Numbered from the stretch's first letter, positions 34,468-43,956 are shown. The stretch is 52,383 nucleotides of DNA from Marichromatium bheemlicum (GCF_012276755.1 NZ_JAAXKX010000025.1:1-52383); one strand, 5' to 3'. Made by a program: numbers and translations. Notes: a model not told the origin generated them from the letters alone.

Positions 34468-35025
34468 ATGATGCTCTGCAAAGACGGGCGCTGGTGGGTC
34501 GGTCTGCTGCTCTTGTTCGGTACCGCGGTGGTGCCGGCCCGCGACATCGATCTGGTGGTGATCCATGCCACCGGGGGGCCGGGCTGCAAGGCGGGGCGGT
34601 TGTGGCACTCGGGGGGCGGCACCCTCGCCTCCAATCAACGCCACTTCGCTCGGACCCCGGGGATTAGCTACCACTATCTGATCGGGCGCGACGGCACCAC
34701 GGTGGCCGGGACACCGGTCGCCCAGGTTGCCCATCACGCCCGTGGCCACAACGCCCACTCGATCGGTATCGAGTTGGTCAACGACGGCGATGGCCGCGAT
34801 CCCTTCCCCGAGCCCCAGATCCAGGCGCTGATCGTGCTGCTGCGCCCGCTGCTCGTGACCTATGATCTGAGCCCGGCGCAGGTGCGCGGGCACGGTGAAC
34901 TCGACACCCGCAGCTTCGTCTGTGGTGGGCGGCGCTACAAGTCGAAGGTCGATCCGGGCGGTGCCTATCCGGGGTTCAGCGGCAATTTCCCCTGGCGGCG
35001 GCTGCGAGAGGCGCTGGCGCGCTGA
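34468..35025 (+). CDS. Secreted N-acetylmuramoyl-L-alanine amidase
   Basis: A 185-residue Amidase_2 domain protein with an N-terminal signal (GRWWVGLLLLFGTAVVPA). Zinc ligands are His in LVVIHATGG, His in VRGHGELDTRS and the Asp/Cys-site segment SKVDPGGAYPG; the substrate-binding ISYHYLIGRDGTTV and HARGHNAHSIGIELVND match the AmpD/PGRP fold. It cleaves the lactyl-peptide bond of peptidoglycan in the periplasm. Several ATGs cluster (34462, 34468, 34471); GGAG at 34458-34461 favours 34468 or 34471. Confidence 0.88.
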   Translation: MMLCKDGRWWVGLLLLFGTAVVPARDIDLVVIHATGGPGCKAGRLWHSGGGTLASNQRHFARTPGISYHYLIGRDGTTVAGTPVAQVAHHARGHNAHSIGIELVNDGDGRDPFPEPQIQALIVLLRPLLVTYDLSPAQVRGHGELDTRSFVCGGRRYKSKVDPGGAYPGFSGNFPWRRLREALAR

Positions 35026-35029
35026 GGGG

Positions 35030-36424
35030 TCAGGCGTGATGCCTGTCGCCGTCGAGGTGGCGGAGCTGTTCACGCGACGGTGTCCAGAAGGCGATCCGGT
35101 TGCGTCCACCTTGCTTGGCGGCGTAGAGCTTGCGGTCGGCGCACTCGAGCAGGGTCGAGAGCCGGGCCTCGATGTGTCCGCCGAGTTCGGCCACGCCGAT
35201 GCTGATCGTCACCGAGAGCGGCCCGCGATCGGTCTCGATCGCGGCCGCAGCGACGCGCTGGCGCAACCGCTCGGCGGTCTCGCAGGCGGTGTCGAGGTCG
35301 GTCTCGGGGAGCAAGGCGGCGAATTCCTCGCCGCCGTAACGACAGAGGATGTCGCTCTGACGCAGATTGTCCTTGAGCCGGTTGGCGGTGGTCTGTAACA
35401 CCTGGTCCCCGACGAGATGCCCATGGTGGTCGTTGATCGACTTGAAGTAGTCGATGTCGATCATCAGCGCGCTGCTCGGGGTGTGCTTGCGCGCCGCCTG
35501 GGTCAGGCTCTGCTCGGCCAGCGACCAGAAGTGACGACGGTTGAACAGCCCGGTGAGTGGATCGGAGATGGCCAGTTGCTCGAGGTCGCGCTCGAGCTGT
35601 TTCTGCTCGGTGATGTCGCGCGAATAGAGCGCCAGTTGTGAGATCCGCTGGAGACTGTCGCAGACCGGGTAGAGGATGTGGTCGAACCAGCGGTCGCGAT
35701 ACTGTTCCTGGAATCGCACCGGCGCGCTGCTGTCGGTCACGCGTTGGAGTTGCTGGCGCAGATTGGTGCTGACCTCGGCGGGGAGCAAGGCGAACAGGCT
35801 GCGCCCGACCAGTTGGCGGCGATCGCGGTGCAATTGTCGGGCGGTCATGTCGTTACAGGCGATCAGCTTGCCGGTGACGTCCATCAGCAGCATCGAGTCC
35901 TCTGGGGTGTCGAGCAGTGCGCGTAGTGTCGCCTGGTTGTCACGCAGCGCCAGTTCGGCCTGCTTGTAGGCGGAGATGTCGGTGATGAAGCCCTCGAGTG
36001 TCACCAGGTGATCGTGCTCGGACCAGAGTCCCCAGCCGCGCTCCCAGGCCCAGCGGATGGTGCCGTTGGCATGGTTGATCCGGTACTCGATCTCGAAGGT
36101 GCGGTGCGCGGCGAGTGCTGCCTGGACCTGGGTCCAGACCGGGGCGCGGTCCTCGGGGTGGATGAGCTCGGCGTAGATGACCCGCGAGCGCATCAACGCC
36201 TCCTGCGGATAACCGGTGAGCGCCAGACAGCCGGCGCTGACATAGTCCATGCTCCAATCGCTGTCGTTCTGACAGCGATAGGCCATGCCGGGGAAGTTGT
36301 CGAGCAGCGCCACGATGTCGGGCCGGTTGGCGGCGTGGTGCTGGGCCTCGAGTGCGGCGAGACGGCGGCGTAGCGTCGCGTTCTCGATACGCAACTGCTC
36401 GCTGTCTGAAGCTGGGGGGTGCAT
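35030..36424 (-). CDS. Diguanylate cyclase with two PAS domains
   Basis: A 464-residue cytoplasmic protein. An N-terminal coiled coil (LRIENATLRRRLAALEAQH) is followed by a PAS/PAC domain (about 40-160), a second PAS domain (about 165-290) and a GGDEF domain. The active site is YGGEEFAALLPE near residue 363, and an inhibitory I-site RQSD lies five residues before it, so product feedback is likely. No EAL domain or membrane segment is present. GGAGGC precedes ATG 36424. It makes c-di-GMP from GTP. Confidence 0.94.
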   Translation of the reverse strand: MHPPASDSEQLRIENATLRRRLAALEAQHHAANRPDIVALLDNFPGMAYRCQNDSDWSMDYVSAGCLALTGYPQEALMRSRVIYAELIHPEDRAPVWTQVQAALAAHRTFEIEYRINHANGTIRWAWERGWGLWSEHDHLVTLEGFITDISAYKQAELALRDNQATLRALLDTPEDSMLLMDVTGKLIACNDMTARQLHRDRRQLVGRSLFALLPAEVSTNLRQQLQRVTDSSAPVRFQEQYRDRWFDHILYPVCDSLQRISQLALYSRDITEQKQLERDLEQLAISDPLTGLFNRRHFWSLAEQSLTQAARKHTPSSALMIDIDYFKSINDHHGHLVGDQVLQTTANRLKDNLRQSDILCRYGGEEFAALLPETDLDTACETAERLRQRVAAAAIETDRGPLSVTISIGVAELGGHIEARLSTLLECADRKLYAAKQGGRNRIAFWTPSREQLRHLDGDRHHA

Positions 36425-36635
36425 TGCCGCGCTGCCTCCGCGAGGTGCCGCTGTCCGGGTGCGACGGGTCAAGGGTATGCGATGGATGATCGCTCGTCAC
36501 GGCCGCTGAGGGCTGCGAGGGTGCGTTCGGAGACCATGGGGTGAGCATGGCTCATGGAGAGGCGGGCGCCAAGGTCATTGGGGACTGCCGGGATATCGGC
36601 AGAGGTGGGGCGGTGCGGGGGATTTGCAATGGGCC

Positions 36636-36680
36636 GGGGCGCCGCCAGGCGCCCCGTGGGCGCGCCCCGGCGGGGCGCGC
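36636..36680 (-). terminator. Tandem GC hairpins downstream of prpD
   Basis: Two adjacent perfect hairpins: GGGGCGCC/GGCGCCCC (36636-36655, 4-base loop) and GCGCGCCCC/GGGGCGCGC (36660-36680, 3-base loop). They start 9 bases after the prpD stop codon in the direction of transcription. No T-run follows. Confidence 0.65.
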
Positions 36681-36688
36681 GACCGGGA

Positions 36689-38137
36689 TCAGATCATGAA
36701 CAGGTCCATGAACTGGTTCACCGGGGTCTGCATCAGACGCTGCTCGTCCTGGCAGAGGTCGTAGATGCGCTGTGCCTGACCCTTGGGGAAGCGGGTCTTG
36801 AGCGCGGCGAGGAACTTCGCCTCGAGCACCGGGATGCCCTCGGCGCGACGACGACGGTGACCGATCGGGTACTCGACCTCGACCAGCTCGGTGCTGCTGC
36901 CGTCCTTGAAGAAGACCTGTACCGCGTTGGCGATCGAGCGCTTTTCGGGATCGAGGTACTCGGCGGTGTAACGCGGGTCCTCGCGCACCACCATCTTCTC
37001 ACGCAGCGCGTCGATGCGCGGATCGGCGGCGACGCCGTCCTCGTAGTCGGCGGCGGTGAGACGGCCGTGGATCAGCGGCACGGCGACCATGTACTGCAGG
37101 CAGTGGTCGCGGTCGGCCGGGTTGTAGAGCGGGCCGTCCTTGCTGATGATGCGGATCGCCGATTCCTGGGTGACCAGCTCGATGCGCTCGATCTCGTCGA
37201 TGCGGTCCTTGACCTGGTCGTGCAGGCGCATCGCGCACTCGACCGCGGTCTGGGCGTGGAACTCGGCAGGGAAGCTGATCTTGAACAGGATGTTCTCCAT
37301 CACGTAGCTGCCGTAGTCGCGCTGGAAGGCGAACTTGTTGCCCTTGAACAGCACGTCGTAGAAGCCCCAGGTCGGCGCGCTCAGCACCGAGGGCAGGCCC
37401 ATCTCGCCTCGATCGACCATCATCGCCAGACGCACCGCGCGCGAGCTGGCATCGCCCGCTGCCCAGGACTTGCGCGAGCCGGTGTTGGGGGCGTGACGGT
37501 AGGTGCGCAGCGCCTGGCCGTCGACCCAGGCCTGCGACAGGGTGTCAATGACCTGGTCGCGATCGGCGCCGAGCATCAGTGCCGAGACCGCCGCCGAGGC
37601 CACCTTGACCAGCAGCACGTGGTCGAGACCGACGCGGTTGAAGCTGTTCTCGAGGGCGAGCACGCCCTGGATCTCGTGCGCCTTGACCATGTACTGGAGC
37701 ACGTCGCCCACGGTCAGGGGCGCGGCGCCGTCGGCCACTGCCTTGCGCGAGAGGTAGTCACCGAGACCGAGGATGGCGCCGAGGTTGTCCGAAGGGTGAC
37801 CCCATTCGGCGGCGAGCCAGGTGTCGTTGAAGTCGAGCCAGCGGACCATGGCGCCGATGTCCCAGGCGGCCTTGACCGGGTCGAGCTGGAACGCGGTGCC
37901 GGGCACGCGCGAGCCGTTGGGCACCACGGTGCCGGGGACGATGGCGCCGAGGTGCTTGGTGCACTCGGGGTACTGCAGCGCGAGCATGGCGCAGCCGAGC
38001 GAGTCCATCAGGCAGTGGCGGGCGGTGGTGATGGCCTCGGCCGAGTCGATCTCGGTGTTGCAGACGTAGTCGGCGATGGCGACCAGTTCCTGATCCGGAT
38101 CGGGGCGGACGTTGGCGTCGGCGATATGTGCGCTCAT
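36689..38137 (-). CDS. prpD: 2-methylcitrate dehydratase
   Basis: A 482-residue MmgE/PrpD family enzyme, the normal PrpD length. It dehydrates 2-methylcitrate to 2-methyl-cis-aconitate in the methylcitrate cycle. Typical stretches are [56 protein letters not shown] and [19 protein letters not shown] 38137 starts the family-like sequence. It is the last gene of the prpR-B-C-D operon; the 167-base gap from prpC contains the heptamer array at 38206-38302. Confidence 0.96.
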   Translation of the reverse strand: MSAHIADANVRPDPDQELVAIADYVCNTEIDSAEAITTARHCLMDSLGCAMLALQYPECTKHLGAIVPGTVVPNGSRVPGTAFQLDPVKAAWDIGAMVRWLDFNDTWLAAEWGHPSDNLGAILGLGDYLSRKAVADGAAPLTVGDVLQYMVKAHEIQGVLALENSFNRVGLDHVLLVKVASAAVSALMLGADRDQVIDTLSQAWVDGQALRTYRHAPNTGSRKSWAAGDASSRAVRLAMMVDRGEMGLPSVLSAPTWGFYDVLFKGNKFAFQRDYGSYVMENILFKISFPAEFHAQTAVECAMRLHDQVKDRIDEIERIELVTQESAIRIISKDGPLYNPADRDHCLQYMVAVPLIHGRLTAADYEDGVAADPRIDALREKMVVREDPRYTAEYLDPEKRSIANAVQVFFKDGSSTELVEVEYPIGHRRRRAEGIPVLEAKFLAALKTRFPKGQAQRIYDLCQDEQRLMQTPVNQFMDLFMI

Positions 38138-38205
38138 TTGGATGAGGTCTCCAGTGGGTTGGGAATGCGGTGGCTTGCAGCCGCCGGCCACCAGCCCCAG
38201 CCTCG

Positions 38206-38302
38206 AGCTGGTAGCTGGTAGCTGGTAGCTGGTAGCTGGTAGCTGGTAGCTGGTAGCTGGTAGCTGGTAGCTGGTAGCTGGTAGCTGGTAGCTGGTAGCT
38301 GG
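38206..38302. repeat. Perfect heptamer array, 13.9 copies of AGCTGGT
   Basis: Thirteen perfect AGCTGGT units plus AGCTGG, 97 bases without a mismatch. On the minus (transcribed) strand the unit is CAGCTAC, a member of the CAGYNNN family. The array ends one base before the prpC stop codon (38304-38306) and is followed on the prpD side by degenerate heptamers (38178-38205). Since it lies inside the prpC-prpD message it will be transcribed. Confidence 0.95.
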
Positions 38303-38303
38303 C

Positions 38304-39458
38304 TCAGCGCTGCTTGATCGGCAGCCAGTTGAGGTCCTCGGGGCCGACGTAGTTGGCGCTCGGGCGGATGATCTTGCCGTCCTGGCGCTGCTCGATGACG
38401 TGAGCCACCCAGCCGGTGGTGCGCGAGATCACGAAGAAGGGGGTGAACATCGCGGTGGGCACGCCCATCTGCGCGTAGGACACGGCCGAGAACCAGTCGA
38501 GGTTGGGGAACATCTTCTTGAGGTCCCACATCACCGTCTCGAGACGCTCGGCGACCTGGAACATGCGCATGTCGCCATTGCCCTCGGAGAGGCGCTTGGC
38601 CACGGCCTTGATTACCTTGTTGCGCGGATCGGCGATGGTGTAGACCGGGTGGCCGAAGCCGATGATGATCTCCTTGCGCCCGACCCGCTCGGTGATGTCG
38701 GCCTCGGCCTCGTCGGCGGTGGCATAGCGGTTTTGGATGTCACAGGCGACCTCGTTGGCGCCGCCGTGCTTGGGGCCGCGCAGCGCGCCGATGGCGCCGG
38801 TGATCGCCGAGTAGATGTCGGAGTTGGTGCCGGCGACCACGCGCGAGGTGAAGGTCGAGGCGTTGAACTCGTGCTCGGCGTAGAGGATCAGCGAGGTGTG
38901 CATCGCGTGCACCCACTCGTCCGACGGGGTCTGGCCGTGGAGCAGGTGGAGCAGGTGGCCGCCGATCGAGTCGTCGTCGGTCTCGACCTCGATGCGCCGA
39001 CCGTTGTGCGAGAAGTGATACCAGTACATCAGCATCGAGCCGAAGCTGGCGATCAGGCGGTCACCGATGTCGCGCGCGCCGGCCACCGACATGTCTTCCT
39101 TCTCGGGCTCGAGGGTGCCGAGCACCGAGCAACCGGTGCGCATCACGTCCATCGGGTGGGCCGAGGGCGGCAGCTGCTCGAGCGCGGTCTTGAGCGCCGC
39201 AGGCAGGCCGCGCAGGCCCTTGAGCTTGCGCTTGTAGGTGGCCAGCTCGGCGTGGTTGGGCAGGCGCCCGTGGATGAGCAGGTAGGCGATCTCCTCGAAC
39301 TCGGCCTGGTCGGCGAAGTCGAGGATGTCGTAGCCACGGTAGTGCAGGTCGTTGCCGGTACGACCGACGGTGCAGATGGCGGTGTTGCCTGCGGCGGTGC
39401 CGGACAGGGCGACGGACTTCTTCGGCTTAGGCAGCTGGCTCTGCGAGGTCTCGGCCAT
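38304..39458 (-). CDS. prpC: 2-methylcitrate synthase
   Basis: A 384-residue citrate synthase family enzyme condensing propionyl-CoA with oxaloacetate. Catalytic segments are [15 protein letters not shown] near residue 195, the histidine in [13 protein letters not shown] near 266, and [15 protein letters not shown] near 330. Short length and location between prpB and prpD identify it as PrpC rather than GltA. The coding sequence ends exactly where the heptamer array begins. Confidence 0.96.
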   Translation of the reverse strand: MAETSQSQLPKPKKSVALSGTAAGNTAICTVGRTGNDLHYRGYDILDFADQAEFEEIAYLLIHGRLPNHAELATYKRKLKGLRGLPAALKTALEQLPPSAHPMDVMRTGCSVLGTLEPEKEDMSVAGARDIGDRLIASFGSMLMYWYHFSHNGRRIEVETDDDSIGGHLLHLLHGQTPSDEWVHAMHTSLILYAEHEFNASTFTSRVVAGTNSDIYSAITGAIGALRGPKHGGANEVACDIQNRYATADEAEADITERVGRKEIIIGFGHPVYTIADPRNKVIKAVAKRLSEGNGDMRMFQVAERLETVMWDLKKMFPNLDWFSAVSYAQMGVPTAMFTPFFVISRTTGWVAHVIEQRQDGKIIRPSANYVGPEDLNWLPIKQR

Positions 39459-39513
39459 GATTCTCTCCTCGGATCGGGTTGGCCCCGGGCACGGTGCAGT
39501 GCACGGCGGGGCG

Positions 39514-39545
39514 GGAGACGGCGGCCGATCAAGGCCGCCGTCTCC
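39514..39545 (-). other. Strong hairpin between prpB and prpC
   Basis: A perfect 13-bp stem GGAGACGGCGGCC/GGCCGCCGTCTCC with a 6-base loop, starting 12 bases after the prpB stop. No U-run follows, so a partial terminator, RNA-processing or 3'-stabilising element is more likely than full termination. Confidence 0.75.
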
Positions 39546-39557
39546 GGCGTCAGCGGG

Positions 39558-40445
39558 TTACTCGGGTTTGTTCTGCTCGAACAGCGCGTCGAGCTTCTGC
39601 TCGAAGGCGTGGTAGCCCAGGTAATCGTAGAGTTCCATGCGGGTCTGCATGGTGTCGATGACGCTGGCCTGGGAGCCCTCGTTGCGGATCGCCTGGTAGA
39701 CGTTGAGCGCGGCCTTGTTCATGGCGCGGAAGGCCGACAGCGGGTAGAGCACCATGGAGACGCCGACCTCGGCCAGCTCGGTGGTCTTGAACAGCGGGGT
39801 GGCGCCGAACTCGGTGATGTTGGCCAGCACCGGGACGTTGACCGCGGCGGTAAACTGGCGGTACTGCTCGAGGTCGGTCATCGCCTCGGGGAAGATCATG
39901 TCGGCGCCGGCCTCGACACAGGCCACGGCGCGCTCGATGGCCGCGTCCATGCCCTCGACGGCGAGCGCGTCGGTGCGCGCCATGATCACGAAGTCGTCAC
40001 GACGTGCGTCGACCGCGGCCTTGATGCGATCGACCATCTCGGCCTGCGAGACGATCGCCTTGCCCGGACGGTGACCGCAGCGCTTGGCCGCGACCTGGTC
40101 CTCGATGTGGCAGCCGGCGGCACCGGCCTGGTTGAGCAGGCGAACGGTACGGGCGATGTTGAAGGCGCCGCCCCAACCGGTGTCGGCGTCGACCAGCAGC
40201 GGAACCTCGGTGGCGTCGGTGATGCGACGCACGTCCTCGAGGACGTTGTCGAGGCTGGTCATGCCCAGGTCGGGCAGGCCGTAGGAGCCCGCGGCGACAC
40301 CGCCACCGGAGAGGTAGATGGCACGGTAGCCGGTGCGCTCGGCCATCATCGCGTGATAGGCGTTGATCGCGCCGACGATCTGCAGGGGGTTCTCTTCCTG
40401 GACCGCGAGTCGCAGTCGTGCGCCGGCTGTCATGGTGTCGCTCAT
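39558..40445 (-). CDS. prpB: 2-methylisocitrate lyase
   Basis: A 295-residue member of the isocitrate lyase/PEP mutase family. It splits 2-methylisocitrate to pyruvate and succinate. The active-site signature [11 protein letters not shown] lies near residue 120, with the metal-binding [11 protein letters not shown] near 85. ATG 40445 follows the prpR stop by 83 bases. First enzyme gene of the prpBCD set. Confidence 0.96.
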   Translation of the reverse strand: MSDTMTAGARLRLAVQEENPLQIVGAINAYHAMMAERTGYRAIYLSGGGVAAGSYGLPDLGMTSLDNVLEDVRRITDATEVPLLVDADTGWGGAFNIARTVRLLNQAGAAGCHIEDQVAAKRCGHRPGKAIVSQAEMVDRIKAAVDARRDDFVIMARTDALAVEGMDAAIERAVACVEAGADMIFPEAMTDLEQYRQFTAAVNVPVLANITEFGATPLFKTTELAEVGVSMVLYPLSAFRAMNKAALNVYQAIRNEGSQASVIDTMQTRMELYDYLGYHAFEQKLDALFEQNKPE

Positions 40446-40528
40446 GATGTTGGGTCTCCTTGAACGGTCCGGACGCGCGCGGCGTCCGTGACTGTGGTGG
40501 TTGACGATGCTCGGGGCTGGCCCGGGTT

Positions 40529-41218
40529 TCACCGTCCGGTCTGTGGGACGAGGCGTCGGGCGATGGCCTCACGCGAGGCGCGGATGTGGCGACGCATCAG
40601 CCACTCCGCCAGCTCGCCGTCGCGCGCCGCAATGGCGTCGACGATGAGTTCATGCTCCTTGAGCGCGTCGCGCGCCCGTTCGCTCCTCATCCCGAACTGG
40701 CAGCGGTACATCCGCGCCAGGTGGTAGAGATCGTTGCAGAGAATGTCGAACAACCGCTGGTTGCCACCGCCCTGGACGATGCGGAAGTGGAAGTCCAGAT
40801 CGCCCTCCTCCTGGAAGTAGGTCTGCCAGTCGTCGCGGGCGATCTCGCCACGATGCTGTGCCAGCAGCCGCTTGATCTCGTCGATGGCCTCATCCGGCAT
40901 GCGCTCGGCGGCGATCCGCGCGGCCATACCTTCGAGCGCCTCGCGCACGTCGTAGATCTCGAGCAGCTGGTCGCTGTTGAGTTGGATCACCCGGGCGCCG
41001 ACATTGGCGCGGCGCTCGACCAGCTTGATCGACTCGAGTCGACGTAGCGCCTCGCGCAGCGGGCCGCGACTGATCCCGTAACGGGCAGCGAGCACCGGCT
41101 CGCTGATCTTGCTGCCCGCGGGGATGCTGCCCTCGACGATTGCCTGGCGCAGCTGATCGAAGATGCGATCGGCGATGGTTGCGCTTGGCTCGATGGGGGC
41201 CGTGGTCGCCTTGGTCAT
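40529..41218 (-). CDS. GntR/FCD family regulator of the prp operon
   Basis: A 229-residue regulator: N-terminal winged helix (about 15-75, [20 protein letters not shown]) and C-terminal FCD ligand-binding domain (about 85-220, with the metal-binding [12 protein letters not shown] and EHELIVDAI). FCD regulators usually respond to organic acids, here plausibly a methylcitrate-cycle intermediate. Two ATTGTCGACAAT-type palindromes flank its promoter, so autoregulation of the whole prp operon is likely. This type replaces the sigma-54-dependent PrpR of enteric bacteria. Confidence 0.93.
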   Translation of the reverse strand: MTKATTAPIEPSATIADRIFDQLRQAIVEGSIPAGSKISEPVLAARYGISRGPLREALRRLESIKLVERRANVGARVIQLNSDQLLEIYDVREALEGMAARIAAERMPDEAIDEIKRLLAQHRGEIARDDWQTYFQEEGDLDFHFRIVQGGGNQRLFDILCNDLYHLARMYRCQFGMRSERARDALKEHELIVDAIAARDGELAEWLMRRHIRASREAIARRLVPQTGR

Positions 41219-41223
41219 CAGGA

Positions 41224-41235
41224 TTGTCGACACTT
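41224..41235. promoter_or_regulatory. Downstream GntR operator
   Basis: ATTGTCGACACT, matching the perfect palindrome at 41285-41296 in 11 of 12 positions. It lies 6 bases before the regulator ATG and 17 bases after the proposed -10 element, where bound protein would block transcription. Confidence 0.75.
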
Positions 41236-41252
41236 TCAAAGAATGACAGCGA

Positions 41253-41280
41253 AGATATCGTGTTTTTCGGCTTTGTCAAT
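41253..41280 (-). promoter_or_regulatory. Sigma-70 promoter of the prp operon
   Basis: On the minus strand TTGACA (41275-41280), 16 bases, then TATCTT (41253-41258). It is the best-matching promoter in the window and lies between the two palindromic operators, 35 bases before the regulator ATG. Confidence 0.75.
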
Positions 41281-41284
41281 CCTG

Positions 41285-41296
41285 ATTGTCGACAAT
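41285..41296. promoter_or_regulatory. Upstream GntR operator (perfect palindrome)
   Basis: Perfect 12-base palindrome ATTGTCGACAAT, 4 bases upstream of the -35 element. TTGTNNACAA-type sites fit FCD-type GntR regulators. Confidence 0.8.
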
Positions 41297-41353
41297 GCTG
41301 CAGATTGAGGCCGTTGATACTGGGGGGGAACCGCCGGGGAGGCGGTGGAGAAG

Positions 41354-41412
41354 ACCGCCCGCCAGGTGGCGGGCGGTGCTGCCTGCTGCCGGCCGTCAGC
41401 AACGACGGCCGG
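41354..41412 (-). terminator. Two back-to-back hairpins downstream of prpE
   Basis: GACGGCCGG/CCGGCCGTC (41389-41412, 6-base loop) is followed by an 11-bp stem ACCGCCCGCCA/TGGCGGGCGGT (41354-41377). The first begins 8 bases after the prpE stop. They separate prpE from the regulated prpR-B-C-D unit. Confidence 0.75.
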
Positions 41413-41420
41413 GGTAGGGC

Positions 41421-43316
41421 TCAGCCGCGGCGGGCGTAGCCGATGGCGCTGAGCGAGTTGGCGATCTCGTCGAGCGCGGAGGGGTCGTCGATGGTCGCCG
41501 GGTCCTTGTAGGCGGTGCCGTCGGCGATCGCCTTCATGGTGCCGCGCAGGATCTTGCCCGAGCGGGTCTTGGGCAGGCGCTCGACCACGGCCACGGTCTT
41601 GAAGGCCGCGACCGGCCCGATCTGCTCGCGCACCAGCTTGACCAGTTCCTTCTTGATCGTGTCGTGATCGCGCTCGACCCCGGATTTGAGCACCACCAGA
41701 CCGAGCGGCAGCTCGCCCTTGAGTTCGTCGGCGGCACCGATCACCGCACACTCGGCAACGTCCGGGTGCGAGGCGAGCACGCCTTCCATCGCGCCGGTCG
41801 AGAGTCGGTGGCCGGCGACGTTGATGATGTCGTCGATGCGGCTCATCACGAAGACGTAACCGTCCTCGTCGAGGTAGCCGGCGTCGCCGGTGAGGTAGTA
41901 ACCGGGCTCGGCCGAGAGGTAGGACTGCACGAAGCGGGTGTCGTTGCCCCACAGGGTCGACAGACAGCCGGGCGGCATCGGCAGGCGGATCATGATGCGA
42001 CCGATGTTACCGGGTTTGACCGGTTCGCCCTCGTCGTCGAGCACCTGGAGGTCGTAGCCGGGGACGGCGCAGGTCGGCGAGCCGGCCTTGACCGGGAGGC
42101 GTTCGATACCGATGCAGTTGGCCGCGATCGCCCAGCCGGTCTCGGTTTGCCACCAATGGTCGACCACCGGCAGCTTGAGGATGTCCTCGGCCCAGTGCAG
42201 GGTGTCGGGATCGCAACGCTCGCCGGCGAGAAACAGCGCGCGCAACGAGCTGATGTCGTAGCGCCCGAGGTGCTCGGCCTTGGAGTCGGCGCCCTTGATG
42301 GCGCGGAAGGCGGTCGGCGCGGTGAACAGCACCTTGACTTTGTGTTCCTCGACCACGCGCCAGAAGGCGCCGGCGTCCGGGGTGCCGACCGGCTTACCCT
42401 CGTAGACCACGGTGGTGCAACCGCGCAGCAGCGGGGCGTAGACGATGTAGGAGTGACCCACCACCCAGCCGACGTCGGAGGCGGCCCAGAACACGTCGCC
42501 GGGCTCGACGTCATAGATGTTGCCCATGCTCCAGGCCAGCGCCACGGCGTGACCGCCGTTGTCGCGCACCACGCCCTTGGGCTGGCCGGTGGTGCCGGAG
42601 GTGTAGAGGATGTAGAGCGGGTCGGTGGCGGCCACCGAGACGCAGTCGGCCGGCGTGGCGGCGGCGAGCGCCTCGGCCCAGCCGAGGTCGCGGCCCTCGA
42701 TCAGGGTGCCGGGCTCCTCAGGACGCTGCAGTACGAGACAGTGCTCGGGCTTGTGGTCGGAGAGTTCGATCGCCTCGTCGAGCAGCGGCTTGTAGTGGAC
42801 GACGCGGTTGGGCTCAATGCCGCAGGAGGCGGCGATGATCAGCTTCGGTTTGGCGTCATCGATGCGAGTGGCCAGCTCGTGCGAGGAGAAGCCGCCGAAG
42901 ACTACCGAGTGGATGGCGCCGATGCGCGCGCAGCCGAGCATGGCGATCAACGCCTCGGCCACCATCGGCATGTAGATGATCACCCGATCACCCTTGGTCA
43001 CCCCCTGCGCCTGCAGGGCGCCGGCCAGGCGGGCGACCTGATCCTGCAGCTCGGCATAGGTGATCACCCGCTTGGTGTTGGTCACCGGGCTGTCGTGGAT
43101 GATCGCGGCCTGGTCGCCGCGTCCGGCGATGACGTGACGATCCACTGCGTTGTAGCAGGTGTTCATCATCGCGCCACTGAACCAGCGGTAGAACGGCTTG
43201 TTGCTGTCGTCGAGGACCTTGTCCCACGGCTTGTCCCAGTCGATGAGGCGTGCCGCCTCGCCCCAGAAGGTCTCGGGGTCTTTCATCGATTGCTTGTAGA
43301 CGCTCTGATAGTCCAT
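41421..43316 (-). CDS. prpE: Propionyl-CoA synthetase
   Basis: A 631-residue AMP-forming acyl-CoA synthetase close to PrpE length (about 628). It activates propionate with ATP and CoA. Motifs are YILYTSGTTGQPKGVV (phosphate loop), HWWQTETGWAI, the YYLTGDAGYLDEDGYVFVMS hinge, DDIINVAGHRLSTGAMEGV and the C-terminal acetylatable lysine in KTRSGKILRGTM. The N-terminus YQSVYKQSMKDPETFWGEAA and context favour prpE over acs. ATG 43316 is preceded by AGAGGAT. It has its own upstream region and terminators. Confidence 0.93.
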   Translation of the reverse strand: MDYQSVYKQSMKDPETFWGEAARLIDWDKPWDKVLDDSNKPFYRWFSGAMMNTCYNAVDRHVIAGRGDQAAIIHDSPVTNTKRVITYAELQDQVARLAGALQAQGVTKGDRVIIYMPMVAEALIAMLGCARIGAIHSVVFGGFSSHELATRIDDAKPKLIIAASCGIEPNRVVHYKPLLDEAIELSDHKPEHCLVLQRPEEPGTLIEGRDLGWAEALAAATPADCVSVAATDPLYILYTSGTTGQPKGVVRDNGGHAVALAWSMGNIYDVEPGDVFWAASDVGWVVGHSYIVYAPLLRGCTTVVYEGKPVGTPDAGAFWRVVEEHKVKVLFTAPTAFRAIKGADSKAEHLGRYDISSLRALFLAGERCDPDTLHWAEDILKLPVVDHWWQTETGWAIAANCIGIERLPVKAGSPTCAVPGYDLQVLDDEGEPVKPGNIGRIMIRLPMPPGCLSTLWGNDTRFVQSYLSAEPGYYLTGDAGYLDEDGYVFVMSRIDDIINVAGHRLSTGAMEGVLASHPDVAECAVIGAADELKGELPLGLVVLKSGVERDHDTIKKELVKLVREQIGPVAAFKTVAVVERLPKTRSGKILRGTMKAIADGTAYKDPATIDDPSALDEIANSLSAIGYARRG

Positions 43317-43956
43317 CGCTCTATCCTCTGTGTTTGAGATCTGGGCCTCCACTGCATCGATGGAAGGCCGTCTGGAACTCGATGCGTGGCGACATTAGTG
43401 CCGTGTAAACGAATTTGCAATCATTCCGTCAATGACCACAAGCGCCAGTGTAGATTTCGACGAGGCAGTCGGAGACTGGATTTGATGAGCGAATACTTGG
43501 TATAGGCGGGGCGGGCTTGATCTCTGGTTCATTCCCGGGTATAGCGCGCAATCGTCCTTGAGGGTGATTGCAAATTGTTGTTTTTATTTGCTTTATCGCG
43601 TCTTTTTGGTGTGCTTCAATTGCCGAGTTTTCGCAATTTTCTCGCGTGCTCGCAGGATGACTAAGGCTGTCACCTTGAGTGGATTGCGGTGTGTGCGCGT
43701 GGTGTGGTCACGGGGCGGGACTTCATTCGCCGGTGGCGAGGGGTTTTCGAGGCGGTGTCGGCGGATCGTGTTGAACGCATGCGCGGGAGGGTCTGCGGGG
43801 GTGTTTGCGTAACGTGTCCTTGGTGTGGCGCGCACGACTCGGCATTTTTCTCTTTGTGTACGCAAGGTGCGCGGGGCGTGTGGTAATGGCTGGTGGGGGA
43901 GGGGGTGGGTGCCCCGGGCGGGCAGGACCCGTCCGGGGTGGGGCGATCGCTCCGGA
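43317..43956. other. 640-base gene-free region with an AT-rich patch
   Basis: The region lies between the start of prpE and the end of hemL. No frame looks like a protein. Around 43560-43660 composition turns AT-rich, unlike the rest of the window, with a small stem AATTGC/GCAATT (43618-43638). For prpE, minus-strand TTGACG or TTGCAA elements near 43420 could give a promoter (TTGCAA-17-TAATGT), but the match is weak. An unannotated small RNA is possible. Confidence 0.45.
43912..43938 (-). terminator. Hairpin downstream of hemL
   Basis: An 11-bp stem CCCCGGGCGGG/CCCGTCCGGGG with one G-T pair and a 5-base loop, 18 bases after the hemL stop. GC-rich, without a clear U-run. Confidence 0.6.

Noticed and set aside
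36554-38221. A 555-codon open frame on the plus strand opposite prpD
   Set aside because: It is antisense to a clear prpD; the sequence is His/Asp/Gly/Val-rich with no family, as expected for the complementary frame of GC-rich coding DNA.
38400-40463. A 687-codon open frame on the plus strand opposite prpC and prpB
   Set aside because: Same antisense shadow effect across two well-supported genes and their gap; no start signal or family.
41664-43337. A 557-codon open frame opposite prpE, and similar frames opposite lysA (27911-29242) and hemL (43825-45273)
   Set aside because: All are exact antisense shadows of confident enzymes with low-complexity composition.
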